Source: Thalassospira sp. UBA1131
GTDB lineage: Bacteria > Pseudomonadota > Alphaproteobacteria > Rhodospirillales > Thalassospiraceae
Length of the DNA: 64,000 nucleotides
Assembly (NCBI RefSeq): GCF_002311515.1
Contig: NZ_DCAO01000132.1
Location: forward strand, 15,286 to 79,285
Reading direction: 5' to 3'
Made by a program: the position numbers and the translations under genes. Below the pieces are notes generated by a model. The model saw only the letters and a list, made by a program, of their open reading frames with translations. It was not told where the DNA came from and ran no database searches. Every line of letters begins with the position of its first letter. Within the stretch, counting starts at the first letter, position 1. Below, in pieces: positions 26,373 through 34,475 of the stretch.

Positions 26373-26602
26373 TGTCAGCTTTTCTGTCAATTCTGCAGAT
26401 TTTTGTCACCTTTTGTGACAATCGATGACAGCTTATCTGGCAATCAAAAATGTTAAGGCATTGATTTTGCTGGAAGTTGAATGTCATCTTTTGTGGCACC
26501 TGACAACTTTTCCCGAAAAATTTATGCCGCCTGAGACCGACGCATATATGCGTCGGTGCCGCCAAGGGTTTGTCATAATTCGGGGGGCATGGGACATGCG
26601 GG
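26373..26602 (+). repeat. TGTCA-box repeat, copy R2
   Basis: Second, best-preserved copy of the element, in direct orientation to R1. TGTCA/TGACA/TGGCA pentamers begin at 26373, 26385, 26404, 26416, 26426, 26438, 26482, 26494 and 26501, giving a repeated 12-base step. The conserved tail block is at 26572-26602. It fills most of the 526-base gap between the surface protein gene and the ThDP-enzyme operon. Confidence 0.8.
26536..26557. promoter_or_regulatory. 22-bp perfect palindrome upstream of the ThDP-enzyme operon
   Basis: accgacgcata and tatgcgtcggt abut with no spacer. It lies inside R2 in the part that is not shared with R1, about 230 bases before the first gene of the operon. A dimeric regulator site is the simplest reading; a cruciform-prone replication of a binding site is also possible. 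Confidence 0.55.
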
Positions 26603-26788
26603 ATGTTCCAAGCCGCCATATCTTGATTTCCAATCTGTGTTTCTGATCCGAAATTGAACCTCGATATTCGATGTTACGCACGCTGCTGACATTTCGTCGG
26701 TTGTTTGACGTGAATGCCGACAGGGTGTCTGTTGTTACCGGACGGATGAGACCGCCATTCTGCCTTTTTGCAACGAAAGGGAAGACAC

Positions 26789-28543
26789 ATGCGCGGTTCA
26801 GATATCCTTGCTGACATGCTGATCGCTTACGGCGTAGAGACCGTCTTTGGTGTTCCCGGTGATACAAACGTGCCGTTTTACGAAGCGCTTCAGGAGCGTG
26901 AAGGGAAAATTCGTCATGTGATGGCCCGGGATGAGCGTTCTGCCGGTTTTATGGCCGATGCCTATGGTCGCTTTACCGACAAGCCCGGGGTTTTCGAATG
27001 CCCGTCGGGCGCTGGGGCGATGTACTCGCTGCCACCTGTCGCTGAATCAAATGCGTCCTCGGTTCCCGTCATTCTTTTGACGATTGACATTCCGCTCCCG
27101 GGTGAAGGGAAAGGCGTTCTGACCGAACTTGATTGCGCCAAATTGTTTGAGCCAGTCACCAAAATGTCGGTTCAGGTCAAGTCGGTCGAAAAGCTGCCCG
27201 AGATCATCCGGAGAGCATTTCGGGTCGCGACATCAGGAAAACCCGGAGCGGTTCACCTGCAAATCCCGGAAGATATCCTGCAACACGAAGTCGATCCGGC
27301 AAAGGTATCCCTTCATGTCGAAGAGGAATGCAAGACCTTCCCATCCTTTGCGACCTTGCCTGCACCAGGCAAGCTTGAAGAACTGCTCACTCTGTTGAAA
27401 AGGGCCGAAAAGCCGTTGATTGTATCGGGTGGCGGTGTCAACCGCGCCTGCGCGGGCAATGCTGTTCTTAAGCTTGCCGAAAAGCTCAATATACCGGTGT
27501 GCACAACGATGACTGGCCAAGGCACGATCCCCGATGATCATGAGCTGGCGGTTGGCGTTATCGGCGATAACGGCTATCATCCCCATGCAAACCGTGCCCT
27601 GGAAGAAGCCGATTTCGCCCTGTTCATCGGGTCACGGATCGGGTCGGTTGTGACCATTGGCTGGACTTTCCCGAAGGTGACGCTGAACAAGCGTCTGGCC
27701 CAGATTGATATCAATCCCGAAATCATGGCCAACAACTATGAAAATGTGTTGTCGGTTATTGGTGATGCCCAACTGGTTGTCGAGCAACTCGTCGAGATGA
27801 TCCCCGATGGCAGGGATGGGAGCGATCATAAGTCGTGGATTGATTATCTCAACGAACTGCGCCGTCAGTTCTGGGAGGGCGCCGAGCCCTACATGAGTGC
27901 GGAAGACTCTCCGTTGCGTCCCGAGCGGGTGGTGCGAGAGTTTAACAAAGCGCTGGAAAACTCCGGTGAACCTGCCCTGATTTATTCGGATGCCGGCACA
28001 CCGACCCCCTATATGACCCGCTTCCTGAAAATCAACGATCCACAGACGCGATTTGCCATTCCACGTGCGTTTGGCGGACTTGGTTCTGCCTTGCCGGCAA
28101 CGGTCGGGGCATGGTGTGCAGATGAAAGCCGCCGTCCGATCGGAATGTTCGGAGATGGTTCATTTGGCATGACGGTCGGCGAACTTGAGACCCTTGTGCG
28201 CTTGCAGGTGCCCGCGATCCTGCTGCTGTTCAATAACGGTATCTTTGGCTGGATTAAAGGGTTGCACCGTCTCAAAGGCCACAATCAGTGCTTTAGTGTT
28301 GATTTCCTGCCGCCGCGTGGTCAGGCGATAGCCGAAGCATTTGACATGACAGCCTGGACCGCCAAAACCCCCGAAGAACTTGAAGTCGCCCTCGAAAAGG
28401 CATTCGCCCACAAACAGGGGCCATGCTTCATCGATATCCATGTTGAGTCACTGGCTGATCGTGTGCCGCCGGTTTACTCGTGGCTGACCAAAAAGGGCGA
28501 AGATCCACTCGAGTTGCAAACGAAGCGGGTTCCCTACCTGTAG
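26789..28543 (+). CDS. Thiamine diphosphate-dependent enzyme (acetolactate synthase/2-oxoacid decarboxylase family)
   Basis: A 584-residue ThDP enzyme with all three domains. The PYR domain begins ILADMLIAYGVETVFGVPGD and has the cofactor-activating Glu49 in ARDERSAGFMADAYGR. The central domain holds KPLIVSGGGVNRA. The PP domain has the ThDP motif starting GDGSFGM at residue 455 and ending in LLLFNNG. The family includes acetolactate synthase, benzoylformate decarboxylase and sulfoacetaldehyde acetyltransferase; I cannot assign the reaction. A downstream amino-acid-oxidase-like gene suggests that the enzyme takes the resulting 2-oxoacid. The start ATG has aaaggga; a TTG seven codons earlier is less likely. 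First gene of an operon ending with dctM. Confidence 0.9.
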   Translation: MRGSDILADMLIAYGVETVFGVPGDTNVPFYEALQEREGKIRHVMARDERSAGFMADAYGRFTDKPGVFECPSGAGAMYSLPPVAESNASSVPVILLTIDIPLPGEGKGVLTELDCAKLFEPVTKMSVQVKSVEKLPEIIRRAFRVATSGKPGAVHLQIPEDILQHEVDPAKVSLHVEEECKTFPSFATLPAPGKLEELLTLLKRAEKPLIVSGGGVNRACAGNAVLKLAEKLNIPVCTTMTGQGTIPDDHELAVGVIGDNGYHPHANRALEEADFALFIGSRIGSVVTIGWTFPKVTLNKRLAQIDINPEIMANNYENVLSVIGDAQLVVEQLVEMIPDGRDGSDHKSWIDYLNELRRQFWEGAEPYMSAEDSPLRPERVVREFNKALENSGEPALIYSDAGTPTPYMTRFLKINDPQTRFAIPRAFGGLGSALPATVGAWCADESRRPIGMFGDGSFGMTVGELETLVRLQVPAILLLFNNGIFGWIKGLHRLKGHNQCFSVDFLPPRGQAIAEAFDMTAWTAKTPEELEVALEKAFAHKQGPCFIDIHVESLADRVPPVYSWLTKKGEDPLELQTKRVPYL

Positions 28544-28559
28544 TCGTTTGTGCCACGGC

Positions 28560-28596
28560 GGGTGCCCCCAGATGACCTTGCGGGTCGGGGGCATCC
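28560..28596 (+). terminator. Intercistronic hairpin after the ThDP-enzyme gene
   Basis: A 10-bp stem with one G-T pair (gggtgccccc at 28560-28569, gggggcatcc at 28587-28596) follows the stop by 16 bases. There is no T-tract. It could lower expression of the downstream genes or protect the first message. Confidence 0.45.
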
Positions 28597-28738
28597 GCCA
28601 ACCCTCATGCAACCCGTTTGGGAACGTCATGGATATCTGATTCCGACGTTTCGTCGGAAATCACACCTCAAACCGGACATTGTGTCCCTTTTCTTTGACA
28701 GTCCGGCAATGAAGAATAATCAAAACTGGAGGGGCTAG

Positions 28739-29995
28739 ATGGCGCGTCAGGTCGTTGTCTTGGGAGCAGGTATTGTCGGCGTTTCAGCTGCGTTGGAGCT
28801 TCTTGATCGGGGCTATGATGTCACACTGATGGATCGCAAGTTTCCCGGCGAGGAAACATCCTATGGCAATGCCGGGGTGTGGACCCGTTCATCGCTGGTG
28901 CCGATCAACAATCCGACGCTGTGGAAGAACCTGCCAAAGTTTGTGTCAAACCGCACGACGGCGCTGCGATATTATCTGCCGTTTCTGATGCGTAACCTGA
29001 ACTGGACATTCCGGTTTTTGATGAATGCTCGTCAGAGCAAAGTTCTTGAAACGGCTGCCGCCCTTGATCAGTTGATCTCGCTTTCCATGCAAGAGCATAT
29101 GCGCCTGCTTGCAGCTTCTGGTGAGCAACAGCGCCTCAGCGAAAAGGGCTGGATGTTCTTATATCGCACTCAGTCAGGGTTCGAGGCTTCTCAGTTCGCG
29201 CGGGATATCTTCGATCACTTCGAACTTGATACCGAAATTCTGAATGCGGACCAGATTTCCGATCTCGAACCGTCGCTTAACCGGATTTTTACTGCAGCAA
29301 CCTGGATCAAGGATGCCAAAAGCATTGATAATCCAGGTGCTCTGGTGGCGGGTTATGGCAAACTGTTCCTCGCCAAGGGCGGCAAGTTTGTTCAGAAGAC
29401 AGTGCAGTCGCTGTCAGACTTGTCTACTACGTCAGGGGGCTGGAAAGTCATTGCGGACGGCGGTGACAGTTTTGTCAGTGACGATTTGGTCGTCGCCCTC
29501 GGTCCATGGACCCCGCATATTTTAAAGAGCATCGGTATTGATGTTCCGATGGGGTATGAGCGCGGGTATCACATGCATTTCAGATCAGCCAATGGCGGGC
29601 ATTTGCAGCGTCCGATCTGTGATGCCAGTGGTGGATATGTCCTTGCCCCCATGGAGCAGGGATTTCGACTGACAACCGGTGTCGAGCTTGATGCGTGTGA
29701 TGCACCGGGAAAACTTAATCAATTCGAGCAAGCTGTTTCGTCTGCCAAAGAGGCATTTCCATTGTCCGGCCCGGTTGAAAACAGCCCGTGGATGGGGCGT
29801 CGCCCGACGCTTCCTGATAGCAGGCCAATCATCGGTGCCGCCCCGAAAAGAAAAGGTCTTTGGCTTGCCTTTGGTCATCAGCATATCGGTTTTTGCACCG
29901 GGCCCGGTACGGCCCGGGTTCTTGCCGATCTGATGACCGGTCAATCACCACCAATCGACGCAAAGCCCTTCTGTGCGGAGCGTTACCTGAGATAA
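28739..29995 (+). CDS. FAD-dependent D-amino-acid dehydrogenase-like oxidoreductase (DadA type)
   Basis: A 418-residue DAO-superfamily flavoprotein. The FAD site is VVVLGAGIVGVSAALELLDR with acidic end in TLMDRKFPGEETSYGNAG, the DadA-type second signature. The substrate domain has ERGYHMHF, and the C-terminal FAD loop is WLAFGHQHIGFCTGPGTARV with PWMGRRPTLPDS before it. DadA-type enzymes oxidise D-amino acids to 2-oxoacids and pass electrons to quinones. ctggagg precedes the ATG. It stands between a ThDP enzyme and a TRAP transporter, suggesting that an imported D-amino acid or N-substituted amino acid is oxidised, then processed by the ThDP enzyme. Confidence 0.9.
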   Translation: MARQVVVLGAGIVGVSAALELLDRGYDVTLMDRKFPGEETSYGNAGVWTRSSLVPINNPTLWKNLPKFVSNRTTALRYYLPFLMRNLNWTFRFLMNARQSKVLETAAALDQLISLSMQEHMRLLAASGEQQRLSEKGWMFLYRTQSGFEASQFARDIFDHFELDTEILNADQISDLEPSLNRIFTAATWIKDAKSIDNPGALVAGYGKLFLAKGGKFVQKTVQSLSDLSTTSGGWKVIADGGDSFVSDDLVVALGPWTPHILKSIGIDVPMGYERGYHMHFRSANGGHLQRPICDASGGYVLAPMEQGFRLTTGVELDACDAPGKLNQFEQAVSSAKEAFPLSGPVENSPWMGRRPTLPDSRPIIGAAPKRKGLWLAFGHQHIGFCTGPGTARVLADLMTGQSPPIDAKPFCAERYLR

Positions 29996-30035
29996 TAAAA
30001 AACAAACAAAACAACATCTATCATCGGAGGCTTTT

Positions 30036-31007
30036 ATGAAGTTGAAGAATACTGTCATTACCGGGATCGTTCTTGCGTTCCCGCTTGTGGTTTCCGCGGC
30101 AAATGCAGAAACCTGGGATATGGCGCTTGCCTATTCGGCGTCGAACTATCATTCGGAAATCGCGGCCGAGTTTGCCGCCGAAATCACCGCCGGTACGGAT
30201 ATTGAAGTGATCCCTCATCCGGGTGGTTCCCTGTTCCCGGGGGATCAGATTTATACATCGGTCCGTCGCGGTATCATCCCGATCGGCGAGCGGCTGATTT
30301 CCGCTTTGGCGAACGAAGACCCGATCTATGGCGTTGATTCGGTCCCGTTCCTTGCGACGGGTTTTGACGCGTCGATGAAACTTTATCAGTCATCGAAACC
30401 GGCCCTTGAGGAAACCCTGGACGGTGCAGGTCTGCACTTCCTGTATTCCTGCCCGTGGCCACCACAGGGGTTCTATTCGTCGGTGGAAGCCAAAACACCG
30501 GACGATATCAAGGGACTGAAATTCCGTGCGTATAACGCGACGACTTCTGCCTTTGCCGAAGAGCTTGGCATGGTGCCGACCAAAATCGAAGCAGCCGAAC
30601 TGCCGCAGGCCTTTGCCACAGGGGTGGCTGAATCGATGATTTCGTCGGGTTCGACCGGTTATGATCAGAAGCTTTGGGAACATGTGAAATATTACTATGA
30701 TGTCAAAGCCTGGCTGCCGCGGAACATGGTGTTTACCAATGCCAAGTCCTGGGCTGGTCTGGATGATGCAACCAAGGCTGTCTTTGAAAGTGCCGCGGCA
30801 AATGCAGAAAGCAAGTGCTGGGCAAAAGCCGAAGAACTTGATGCATGGTATATCGAAGAGTTCAAAAAGAACGGTATGCAGGTCGCCGAAATGAGCCCGG
30901 AGTTGCGCGCCGCCTTTGAAAAGGTCGGTGCGAAGCTGCGCGCGGAGTGGCTGGAACGTGCCGGCGAGAAAGGGCAGGCTGTTATTGACGCCTATGGTGC
31001 GCAGTAA
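30036..31007 (+). CDS. TRAP transporter solute-binding protein DctP
   Basis: A 323-residue periplasmic protein with a signal peptide (KNTVITGIVLAFPLVVSAAN, cleavage near ANAET). The DctP fold is shown by GGSLFPGDQIYTSVRRG, the conserved ligand-anchoring Arg in KGLKFRAYNATT, and the helix GVAESMISSGSTGYD. TRAP binding proteins capture organic acids or amino-acid-like anions; the Arg binds a carboxylate. catcggagg precedes the ATG. It is followed by a strong hairpin and then dctQ and dctM. The two genes before it suggest an amino-acid-type or 2-oxoacid ligand; the ligand cannot be read directly. Confidence 0.93.
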   Translation: MKLKNTVITGIVLAFPLVVSAANAETWDMALAYSASNYHSEIAAEFAAEITAGTDIEVIPHPGGSLFPGDQIYTSVRRGIIPIGERLISALANEDPIYGVDSVPFLATGFDASMKLYQSSKPALEETLDGAGLHFLYSCPWPPQGFYSSVEAKTPDDIKGLKFRAYNATTSAFAEELGMVPTKIEAAELPQAFATGVAESMISSGSTGYDQKLWEHVKYYYDVKAWLPRNMVFTNAKSWAGLDDATKAVFESAAANAESKCWAKAEELDAWYIEEFKKNGMQVAEMSPELRAAFEKVGAKLRAEWLERAGEKGQAVIDAYGAQ

Positions 31008-31020
31008 GTCCGAATGATTA

Positions 31021-31047
31021 CCTGCCGTTCCTTTCGGGAACGGCAGG
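31021..31047 (+). terminator. Attenuating hairpin between dctP and dctQ
   Basis: An 11-bp perfect stem (cctgccgttcc/ggaacggcagg) with a 5-base loop lies 13 bases after the dctP stop, followed by gtttctcttt. A partial terminator here would make more binding protein than membrane subunits. The other TRAP operon has the same arrangement (55960-55981). Confidence 0.75.
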
Positions 31048-31067
31048 GTTTCTCTTTGGAGATCGAC

Positions 31068-31607
31068 ATGTTTGTCATGATTTCGAAGGCGCTAGACAGG
31101 GTCTACAAGGCCGGTGCCGTTGCGGCGGGTGTTTTGTTGGTGGCGTTATGCTGTCTGGTTTTATACAGCACATTTGCCCGATCGCTGGGGCTTTATGCCG
31201 GGGGGGCATCGGATGTTGCCGGGTATGTAATGGCAACGGGAACGTTTACCGCATTGGCCTATACCCTTCGTGCGAAACGCCATATCCGCATTTCGCTGTT
31301 TGCCGAAAAACTAAACGGTGGCGGGCGTCATTTTCTTGAAATCCTGTGTCTGATTGTTCTGGCGGTGATTACCTGCTTTACAGCCTGGTACATGGTTCAG
31401 ATGACCCTGCTTAGCCATGAGTTTCAGGATCGTAGCCAGGGTGCTGATGGCATGTTGCTTTGGATCCCGCAGTCTTTTGTTGCCGCCGGTTCATGCCTGT
31501 TTGCGCTGGCCGCGGTGCATAGCCTTTTTCAGGCTTTGATCGAAGGCCGTAATCCGCAGAGCGAGCTGTCGGGGACCTCATCTAACGAAAGCCCGCAAGA
31601 GCTATGA
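31068..31607 (+). CDS. TRAP transporter small membrane subunit DctQ
   Basis: A 179-residue protein with four transmembrane helices, the usual DctQ topology: AGVLLVALCCLVLYSTFARS, AGYVMATGTFTALAYTLRAK, FLEILCLIVLAVITCFTAWY and FVAAGSCLFALAAVHSLFQ. The RSLG and RAKRHIRI motifs in the first and second cytoplasmic loops are typical. I start it at 31068, where ggaga precedes the ATG; the frame is open further upstream through the hairpin. Its stop overlaps the start of dctM by four bases (ATGA), so translation is coupled. Confidence 0.9.
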   Translation: MFVMISKALDRVYKAGAVAAGVLLVALCCLVLYSTFARSLGLYAGGASDVAGYVMATGTFTALAYTLRAKRHIRISLFAEKLNGGGRHFLEILCLIVLAVITCFTAWYMVQMTLLSHEFQDRSQGADGMLLWIPQSFVAAGSCLFALAAVHSLFQALIEGRNPQSELSGTSSNESPQEL

Positions 31608-32905
31608 TTGAAACCATCTCGATAATTGTCTTTCTGGCATCACTGTTCCTTATGCTGGGCATGGGGGTCTGGGTTGGTGCCGCTCTTCTTGGAACGGCCG
31701 TGATCGGCATGATGATTTTCACATCGGCCCCGGTCGGGGATTCGATGGCGATCAACATCTGGGCGGGGCAATCTTCATGGACCCTGACGGCGCTGCCGCT
31801 GTTTGTCTGGATGGGGGAAATCCTGTTTCGAACGTCGCTGAGCGAAACATTGTTCAGGGGGCTTTCGCCCTTTCTTGGTCGTTTGCCCGGCGGGCTGTTG
31901 CATGTCAATATCGGTGCGTCTGCCGTATTTGCCGCGATTTCAGGGTCGTCTGCCGCAACGGTTGCCACCGTCGGCAAAATGGCCATTCCGGAACTGCGTA
32001 GACGTAAATATCCCGAAAAAATGATCATCGGCACCCTGTCCGGGGCCGGGACGCTTGGTCTTTTGATACCGCCATCCATTTCGATGATTGTTTATGGCGT
32101 GACCGTGAACGAAAGCATTTCCAGCCTGTTCATCGCGGCAATGGTCCCGGGTATTTTGCTTGCGGTATGTTTCAGCCTTTATGTGGTTGTCTGGTCCAAG
32201 CTGAATGCGAAAAAGGTTGCCGAGATCGAGAATGAAAAGTCGGAAGGCAGCCTTTTTCGGAACCTGATTGATCTGTTGCCGGTGCTGTGTCTGATTGGTG
32301 CGGTGATCGGATCGATCTATTCCGGCTTTGCGACAGCGACCGAGGCCGCGGCACTTGGCGTTCTGGGATCGCTGGTTCTGTCGCTTGTGCAAAAAAGCCT
32401 GACCTGGAAGAGTTTTTCAGAGAGTGTCATGCAGTCCGTTCAAACGACCTGCATGATCATGCTGATCCTGATGGGGGCAGGGTTTCTGTCGCTGACGATG
32501 GGCTTTACCGGTATTCCGGCTGCTTTGGCCAATCATATTTCGGGGCTGGAGCTTTCGCCGTTTACGCTGATCATTTTCCTGACGGTCTTTTACATATTCC
32601 TTGGCTGTTTTCTGGACGGATTGTCGTCGATTGTTTTGACGATGGCCGTGATCGAGCCGATGGTCAGGGCGGCGGGTTTCGACATGCTGTGGTTTGGCGT
32701 GTATCTGATGATCGTTGTTGAAATGGCGCAGATCACGCCGCCGATCGGCTTTAACCTGTTTATGCTTCAGGCGATGACCGGCAAGGGAATAGGCTTCATC
32801 GCCCGGGCGTCCGTGCCGATGTTCCTTGTGATGTGTGCATTCGTGCTGGTGCTTGTCGCGTTCCCGGAAATTGCGACCTGGCTTCCGAAGGCATTACAGA
32901 ATTGA
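31604..32905 (+). CDS. TRAP transporter large membrane subunit DctM
   Basis: A 433-residue membrane protein with about 12-13 helices, the sodium-coupled translocation subunit of TRAP systems. Family landmarks are GASAVFAAISGSSAATVATV, the IPPSISMIVYGVTVNESI stretch with the first half of the transport site, and the repeat-related QITPPIGFNLFMLQ near the C-terminus. It overlaps dctQ by four bases and closes the operon that starts at 26789. A hairpin shared with the convergent LysR gene follows. Confidence 0.94.
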   Translation: MIETISIIVFLASLFLMLGMGVWVGAALLGTAVIGMMIFTSAPVGDSMAINIWAGQSSWTLTALPLFVWMGEILFRTSLSETLFRGLSPFLGRLPGGLLHVNIGASAVFAAISGSSAATVATVGKMAIPELRRRKYPEKMIIGTLSGAGTLGLLIPPSISMIVYGVTVNESISSLFIAAMVPGILLAVCFSLYVVVWSKLNAKKVAEIENEKSEGSLFRNLIDLLPVLCLIGAVIGSIYSGFATATEAAALGVLGSLVLSLVQKSLTWKSFSESVMQSVQTTCMIMLILMGAGFLSLTMGFTGIPAALANHISGLELSPFTLIIFLTVFYIFLGCFLDGLSSIVLTMAVIEPMVRAAGFDMLWFGVYLMIVVEMAQITPPIGFNLFMLQAMTGKGIGFIARASVPMFLVMCAFVLVLVAFPEIATWLPKALQN

Positions 32906-32912
32906 TGCAGCT

Positions 32913-32939
32913 TAGCCCCCGGTTTCCGATCGGGGGCTA
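32913..32939. terminator. Hairpin shared by the convergent dctM and LysR genes
   Basis: An 8-bp stem (tagccccc/gggggcta) with an 11-base loop starts 7 bases after the dctM stop and runs into the LysR stop codon. T-tracts are lacking on both sides. Probably a bidirectional transcript end. Confidence 0.5.
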
Positions 32940-33830
32940 CCCCACTTGTTTGGCAAGCTGCAATACCCAGTCACGGAACCGTTTGACCGCGATGGAATGG
33001 GCTTTGCGTTCGGGATAAACCACAAAATAGCTTTCGCCGGATGGCACGGGCGCGCCAAAGGGGGTATGGAGCTTGCCCTCGGAGAGTTCGTTTTCGATCA
33101 GGCAAACCGGAATTACCGCCAGTCCATAACCGGCAATCGCGGCATTGATCAGCATTCCGGTATTATCAAATCGTGGCCCCTGAAGGGTGCCGCGATAATT
33201 GATGTCAGAAGCGCGCAGCCATTTCAGCCACAGGCTTGACCGGCTGGCATTTTGCAGCAGCCGATAGTTTGCAAAGCCTGTTTGATCCAGTCGGGTTCCG
33301 GGGGCGATGAGCCCGGGGGACGACACCACAGCGATCTTTTCGGCAAATAGCGGATAGGATTTGGCGGCGGGCCAACTGCCGTCGCCGCGCAGGATTGCGA
33401 TATCCATATTGGTGTTGCTGAAATCCACATCATTATAGGTACGCGTGAATTCCAGATGTTCGTTCGGAAAATTACGGCTGAAGGCATCTATATAGCGGGT
33501 CAGCCAGCGAGAGCCGAATGTCGGCAATGTCCCGATTTTCAGGGCATCTTCTGCGCGCCTGCCCCGCACGATATCGATGGATGCGATTTCAAGCTTGTCG
33601 ATGGCAGTGTGGATGGTTTCGGCATAGGCCTTGCCGGAATCCGTCAGGACAACCCGCGAGCCATAGCGTTCAAATAACTGTATTCCCAAAAATTCTTCCA
33701 GGTTTTTGATCTGACGGCTTATGGCACTTTGGGTGATGCCAAGATCATCCGCAGCCTTGGTGAAACTGAGCTGTCTGGCAGCGGATTCGAAGGCCTGAAG
33801 CGTGGATAATGTCGGAAGAAATCGGCGCAT
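32937..33830 (-). CDS. LysR-family regulator, GcvA type
   Basis: A 297-residue LysR regulator of the GcvA-like group, shown by the N-terminus RFLPTLSTLQAFESAARQLS, FTKAADDLGITQSAISRQIK, then NLEEFLGIQLFER. The effector domain starts near LKIGTLPTFGSRWLTRYI. GcvA-type regulators often control amino-acid catabolism. It is convergent with the TRAP operon and divergent from the Lrp-type gene, so either could be its target; the 10-bp inverted repeat just upstream of its start (33853-33875) may be its site. Family call firm, target inferred only. Confidence 0.92.
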   Translation of the reverse strand: MRRFLPTLSTLQAFESAARQLSFTKAADDLGITQSAISRQIKNLEEFLGIQLFERYGSRVVLTDSGKAYAETIHTAIDKLEIASIDIVRGRRAEDALKIGTLPTFGSRWLTRYIDAFSRNFPNEHLEFTRTYNDVDFSNTNMDIAILRGDGSWPAAKSYPLFAEKIAVVSSPGLIAPGTRLDQTGFANYRLLQNASRSSLWLKWLRASDINYRGTLQGPRFDNTGMLINAAIAGYGLAVIPVCLIENELSEGKLHTPFGAPVPSGESYFVVYPERKAHSIAVKRFRDWVLQLAKQVG

Positions 33831-33852
33831 AAGGAACCTAGCGTAAATGTGG

Positions 33853-33875
33853 CATCATGACTTTTAGTCATGATG
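33853..33875. promoter_or_regulatory. 10-bp perfect inverted repeat between the LysR and Lrp genes
   Basis: catcatgact-ttt-agtcatgatg lies in the 147-base gap between the divergent LysR and Lrp-type genes, starting 22 bases upstream of the LysR ATG. It is a likely operator for one of the two. The halves resemble, but are spaced differently from, the repeat at 41905-41924. Confidence 0.6.
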
Positions 33876-33977
33876 AGATCATTTTTACACATTTTTCAGT
33901 GCCCGCGCGATGTGCAAAAATCTTTCAAAATCAAAAAATGATCACAATGAACGCATCTGTGAGGCTTAGTGGGAATT

Positions 33978-34475
33978 ATGTACAGGTCTTTGGACAATGT
34001 TGACCGGCAACTGGTTGCGCTTTTGGAAACAAACGCCCGGATGCCTGCAACCGAACTTGCAAAACGTGCTGGGCTCGCCCGTTCAACAATTCACGAACGG
34101 ATTTCGCGGCTTGAGCGCAAAGGCATTATTCTTGGCTATTCGGCGATTGTGCGCAAAACCGATGACACGGAAAATACTCGGGCGCTTATATATCTCAATA
34201 CAACGCAGAAACGCTCCTCGCATCTTTTGAATGTATTGGAAAGCTTTCCGGAAGTCCGGAGTTGCTTCTCGACAAGCGGGACTTGCGATCTGGTGTGCTG
34301 GGCCGAATTCAGTCACTTAGAAGATCTCGATGCGCTGCTTGACGAAATTGCGCTTTTACCTTCTGTTGAGCGGGTGGAATCCAGCGTGATGCTGGCAAGC
34401 AAGTTTGAAAAGGACAGCATCGGTGCAACAGTGCGTAATGCCAGTACGCTAGCGGTTGTCGGAGGGCAGAATTGA
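33978..34475 (+). CDS. Lrp/AsnC-family transcriptional regulator
   Basis: A 165-residue Lrp/AsnC regulator. It starts LDNVDRQLVALLETNARMPA, the family's opening pattern, with helix-turn-helix LAKRAGLARSTIHERISRLE followed by RKGIILGYSAIV. The RAM ligand-sensing domain has VRSCFSTSGTCDLVCWAEF in place of the usual V-x-G-x-x-D pattern, and ends with VERVESSVMLASKF. The ATG at 33978 is preferred to the in-frame GTG three codons earlier. It overlaps the next gene by four bases (TTGA), so both are made together. Lrp relatives usually sense an amino acid, which suits the racemase-family partner. Confidence 0.92.
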   Translation: MYRSLDNVDRQLVALLETNARMPATELAKRAGLARSTIHERISRLERKGIILGYSAIVRKTDDTENTRALIYLNTTQKRSSHLLNVLESFPEVRSCFSTSGTCDLVCWAEFSHLEDLDALLDEIALLPSVERVESSVMLASKFEKDSIGATVRNASTLAVVGGQN

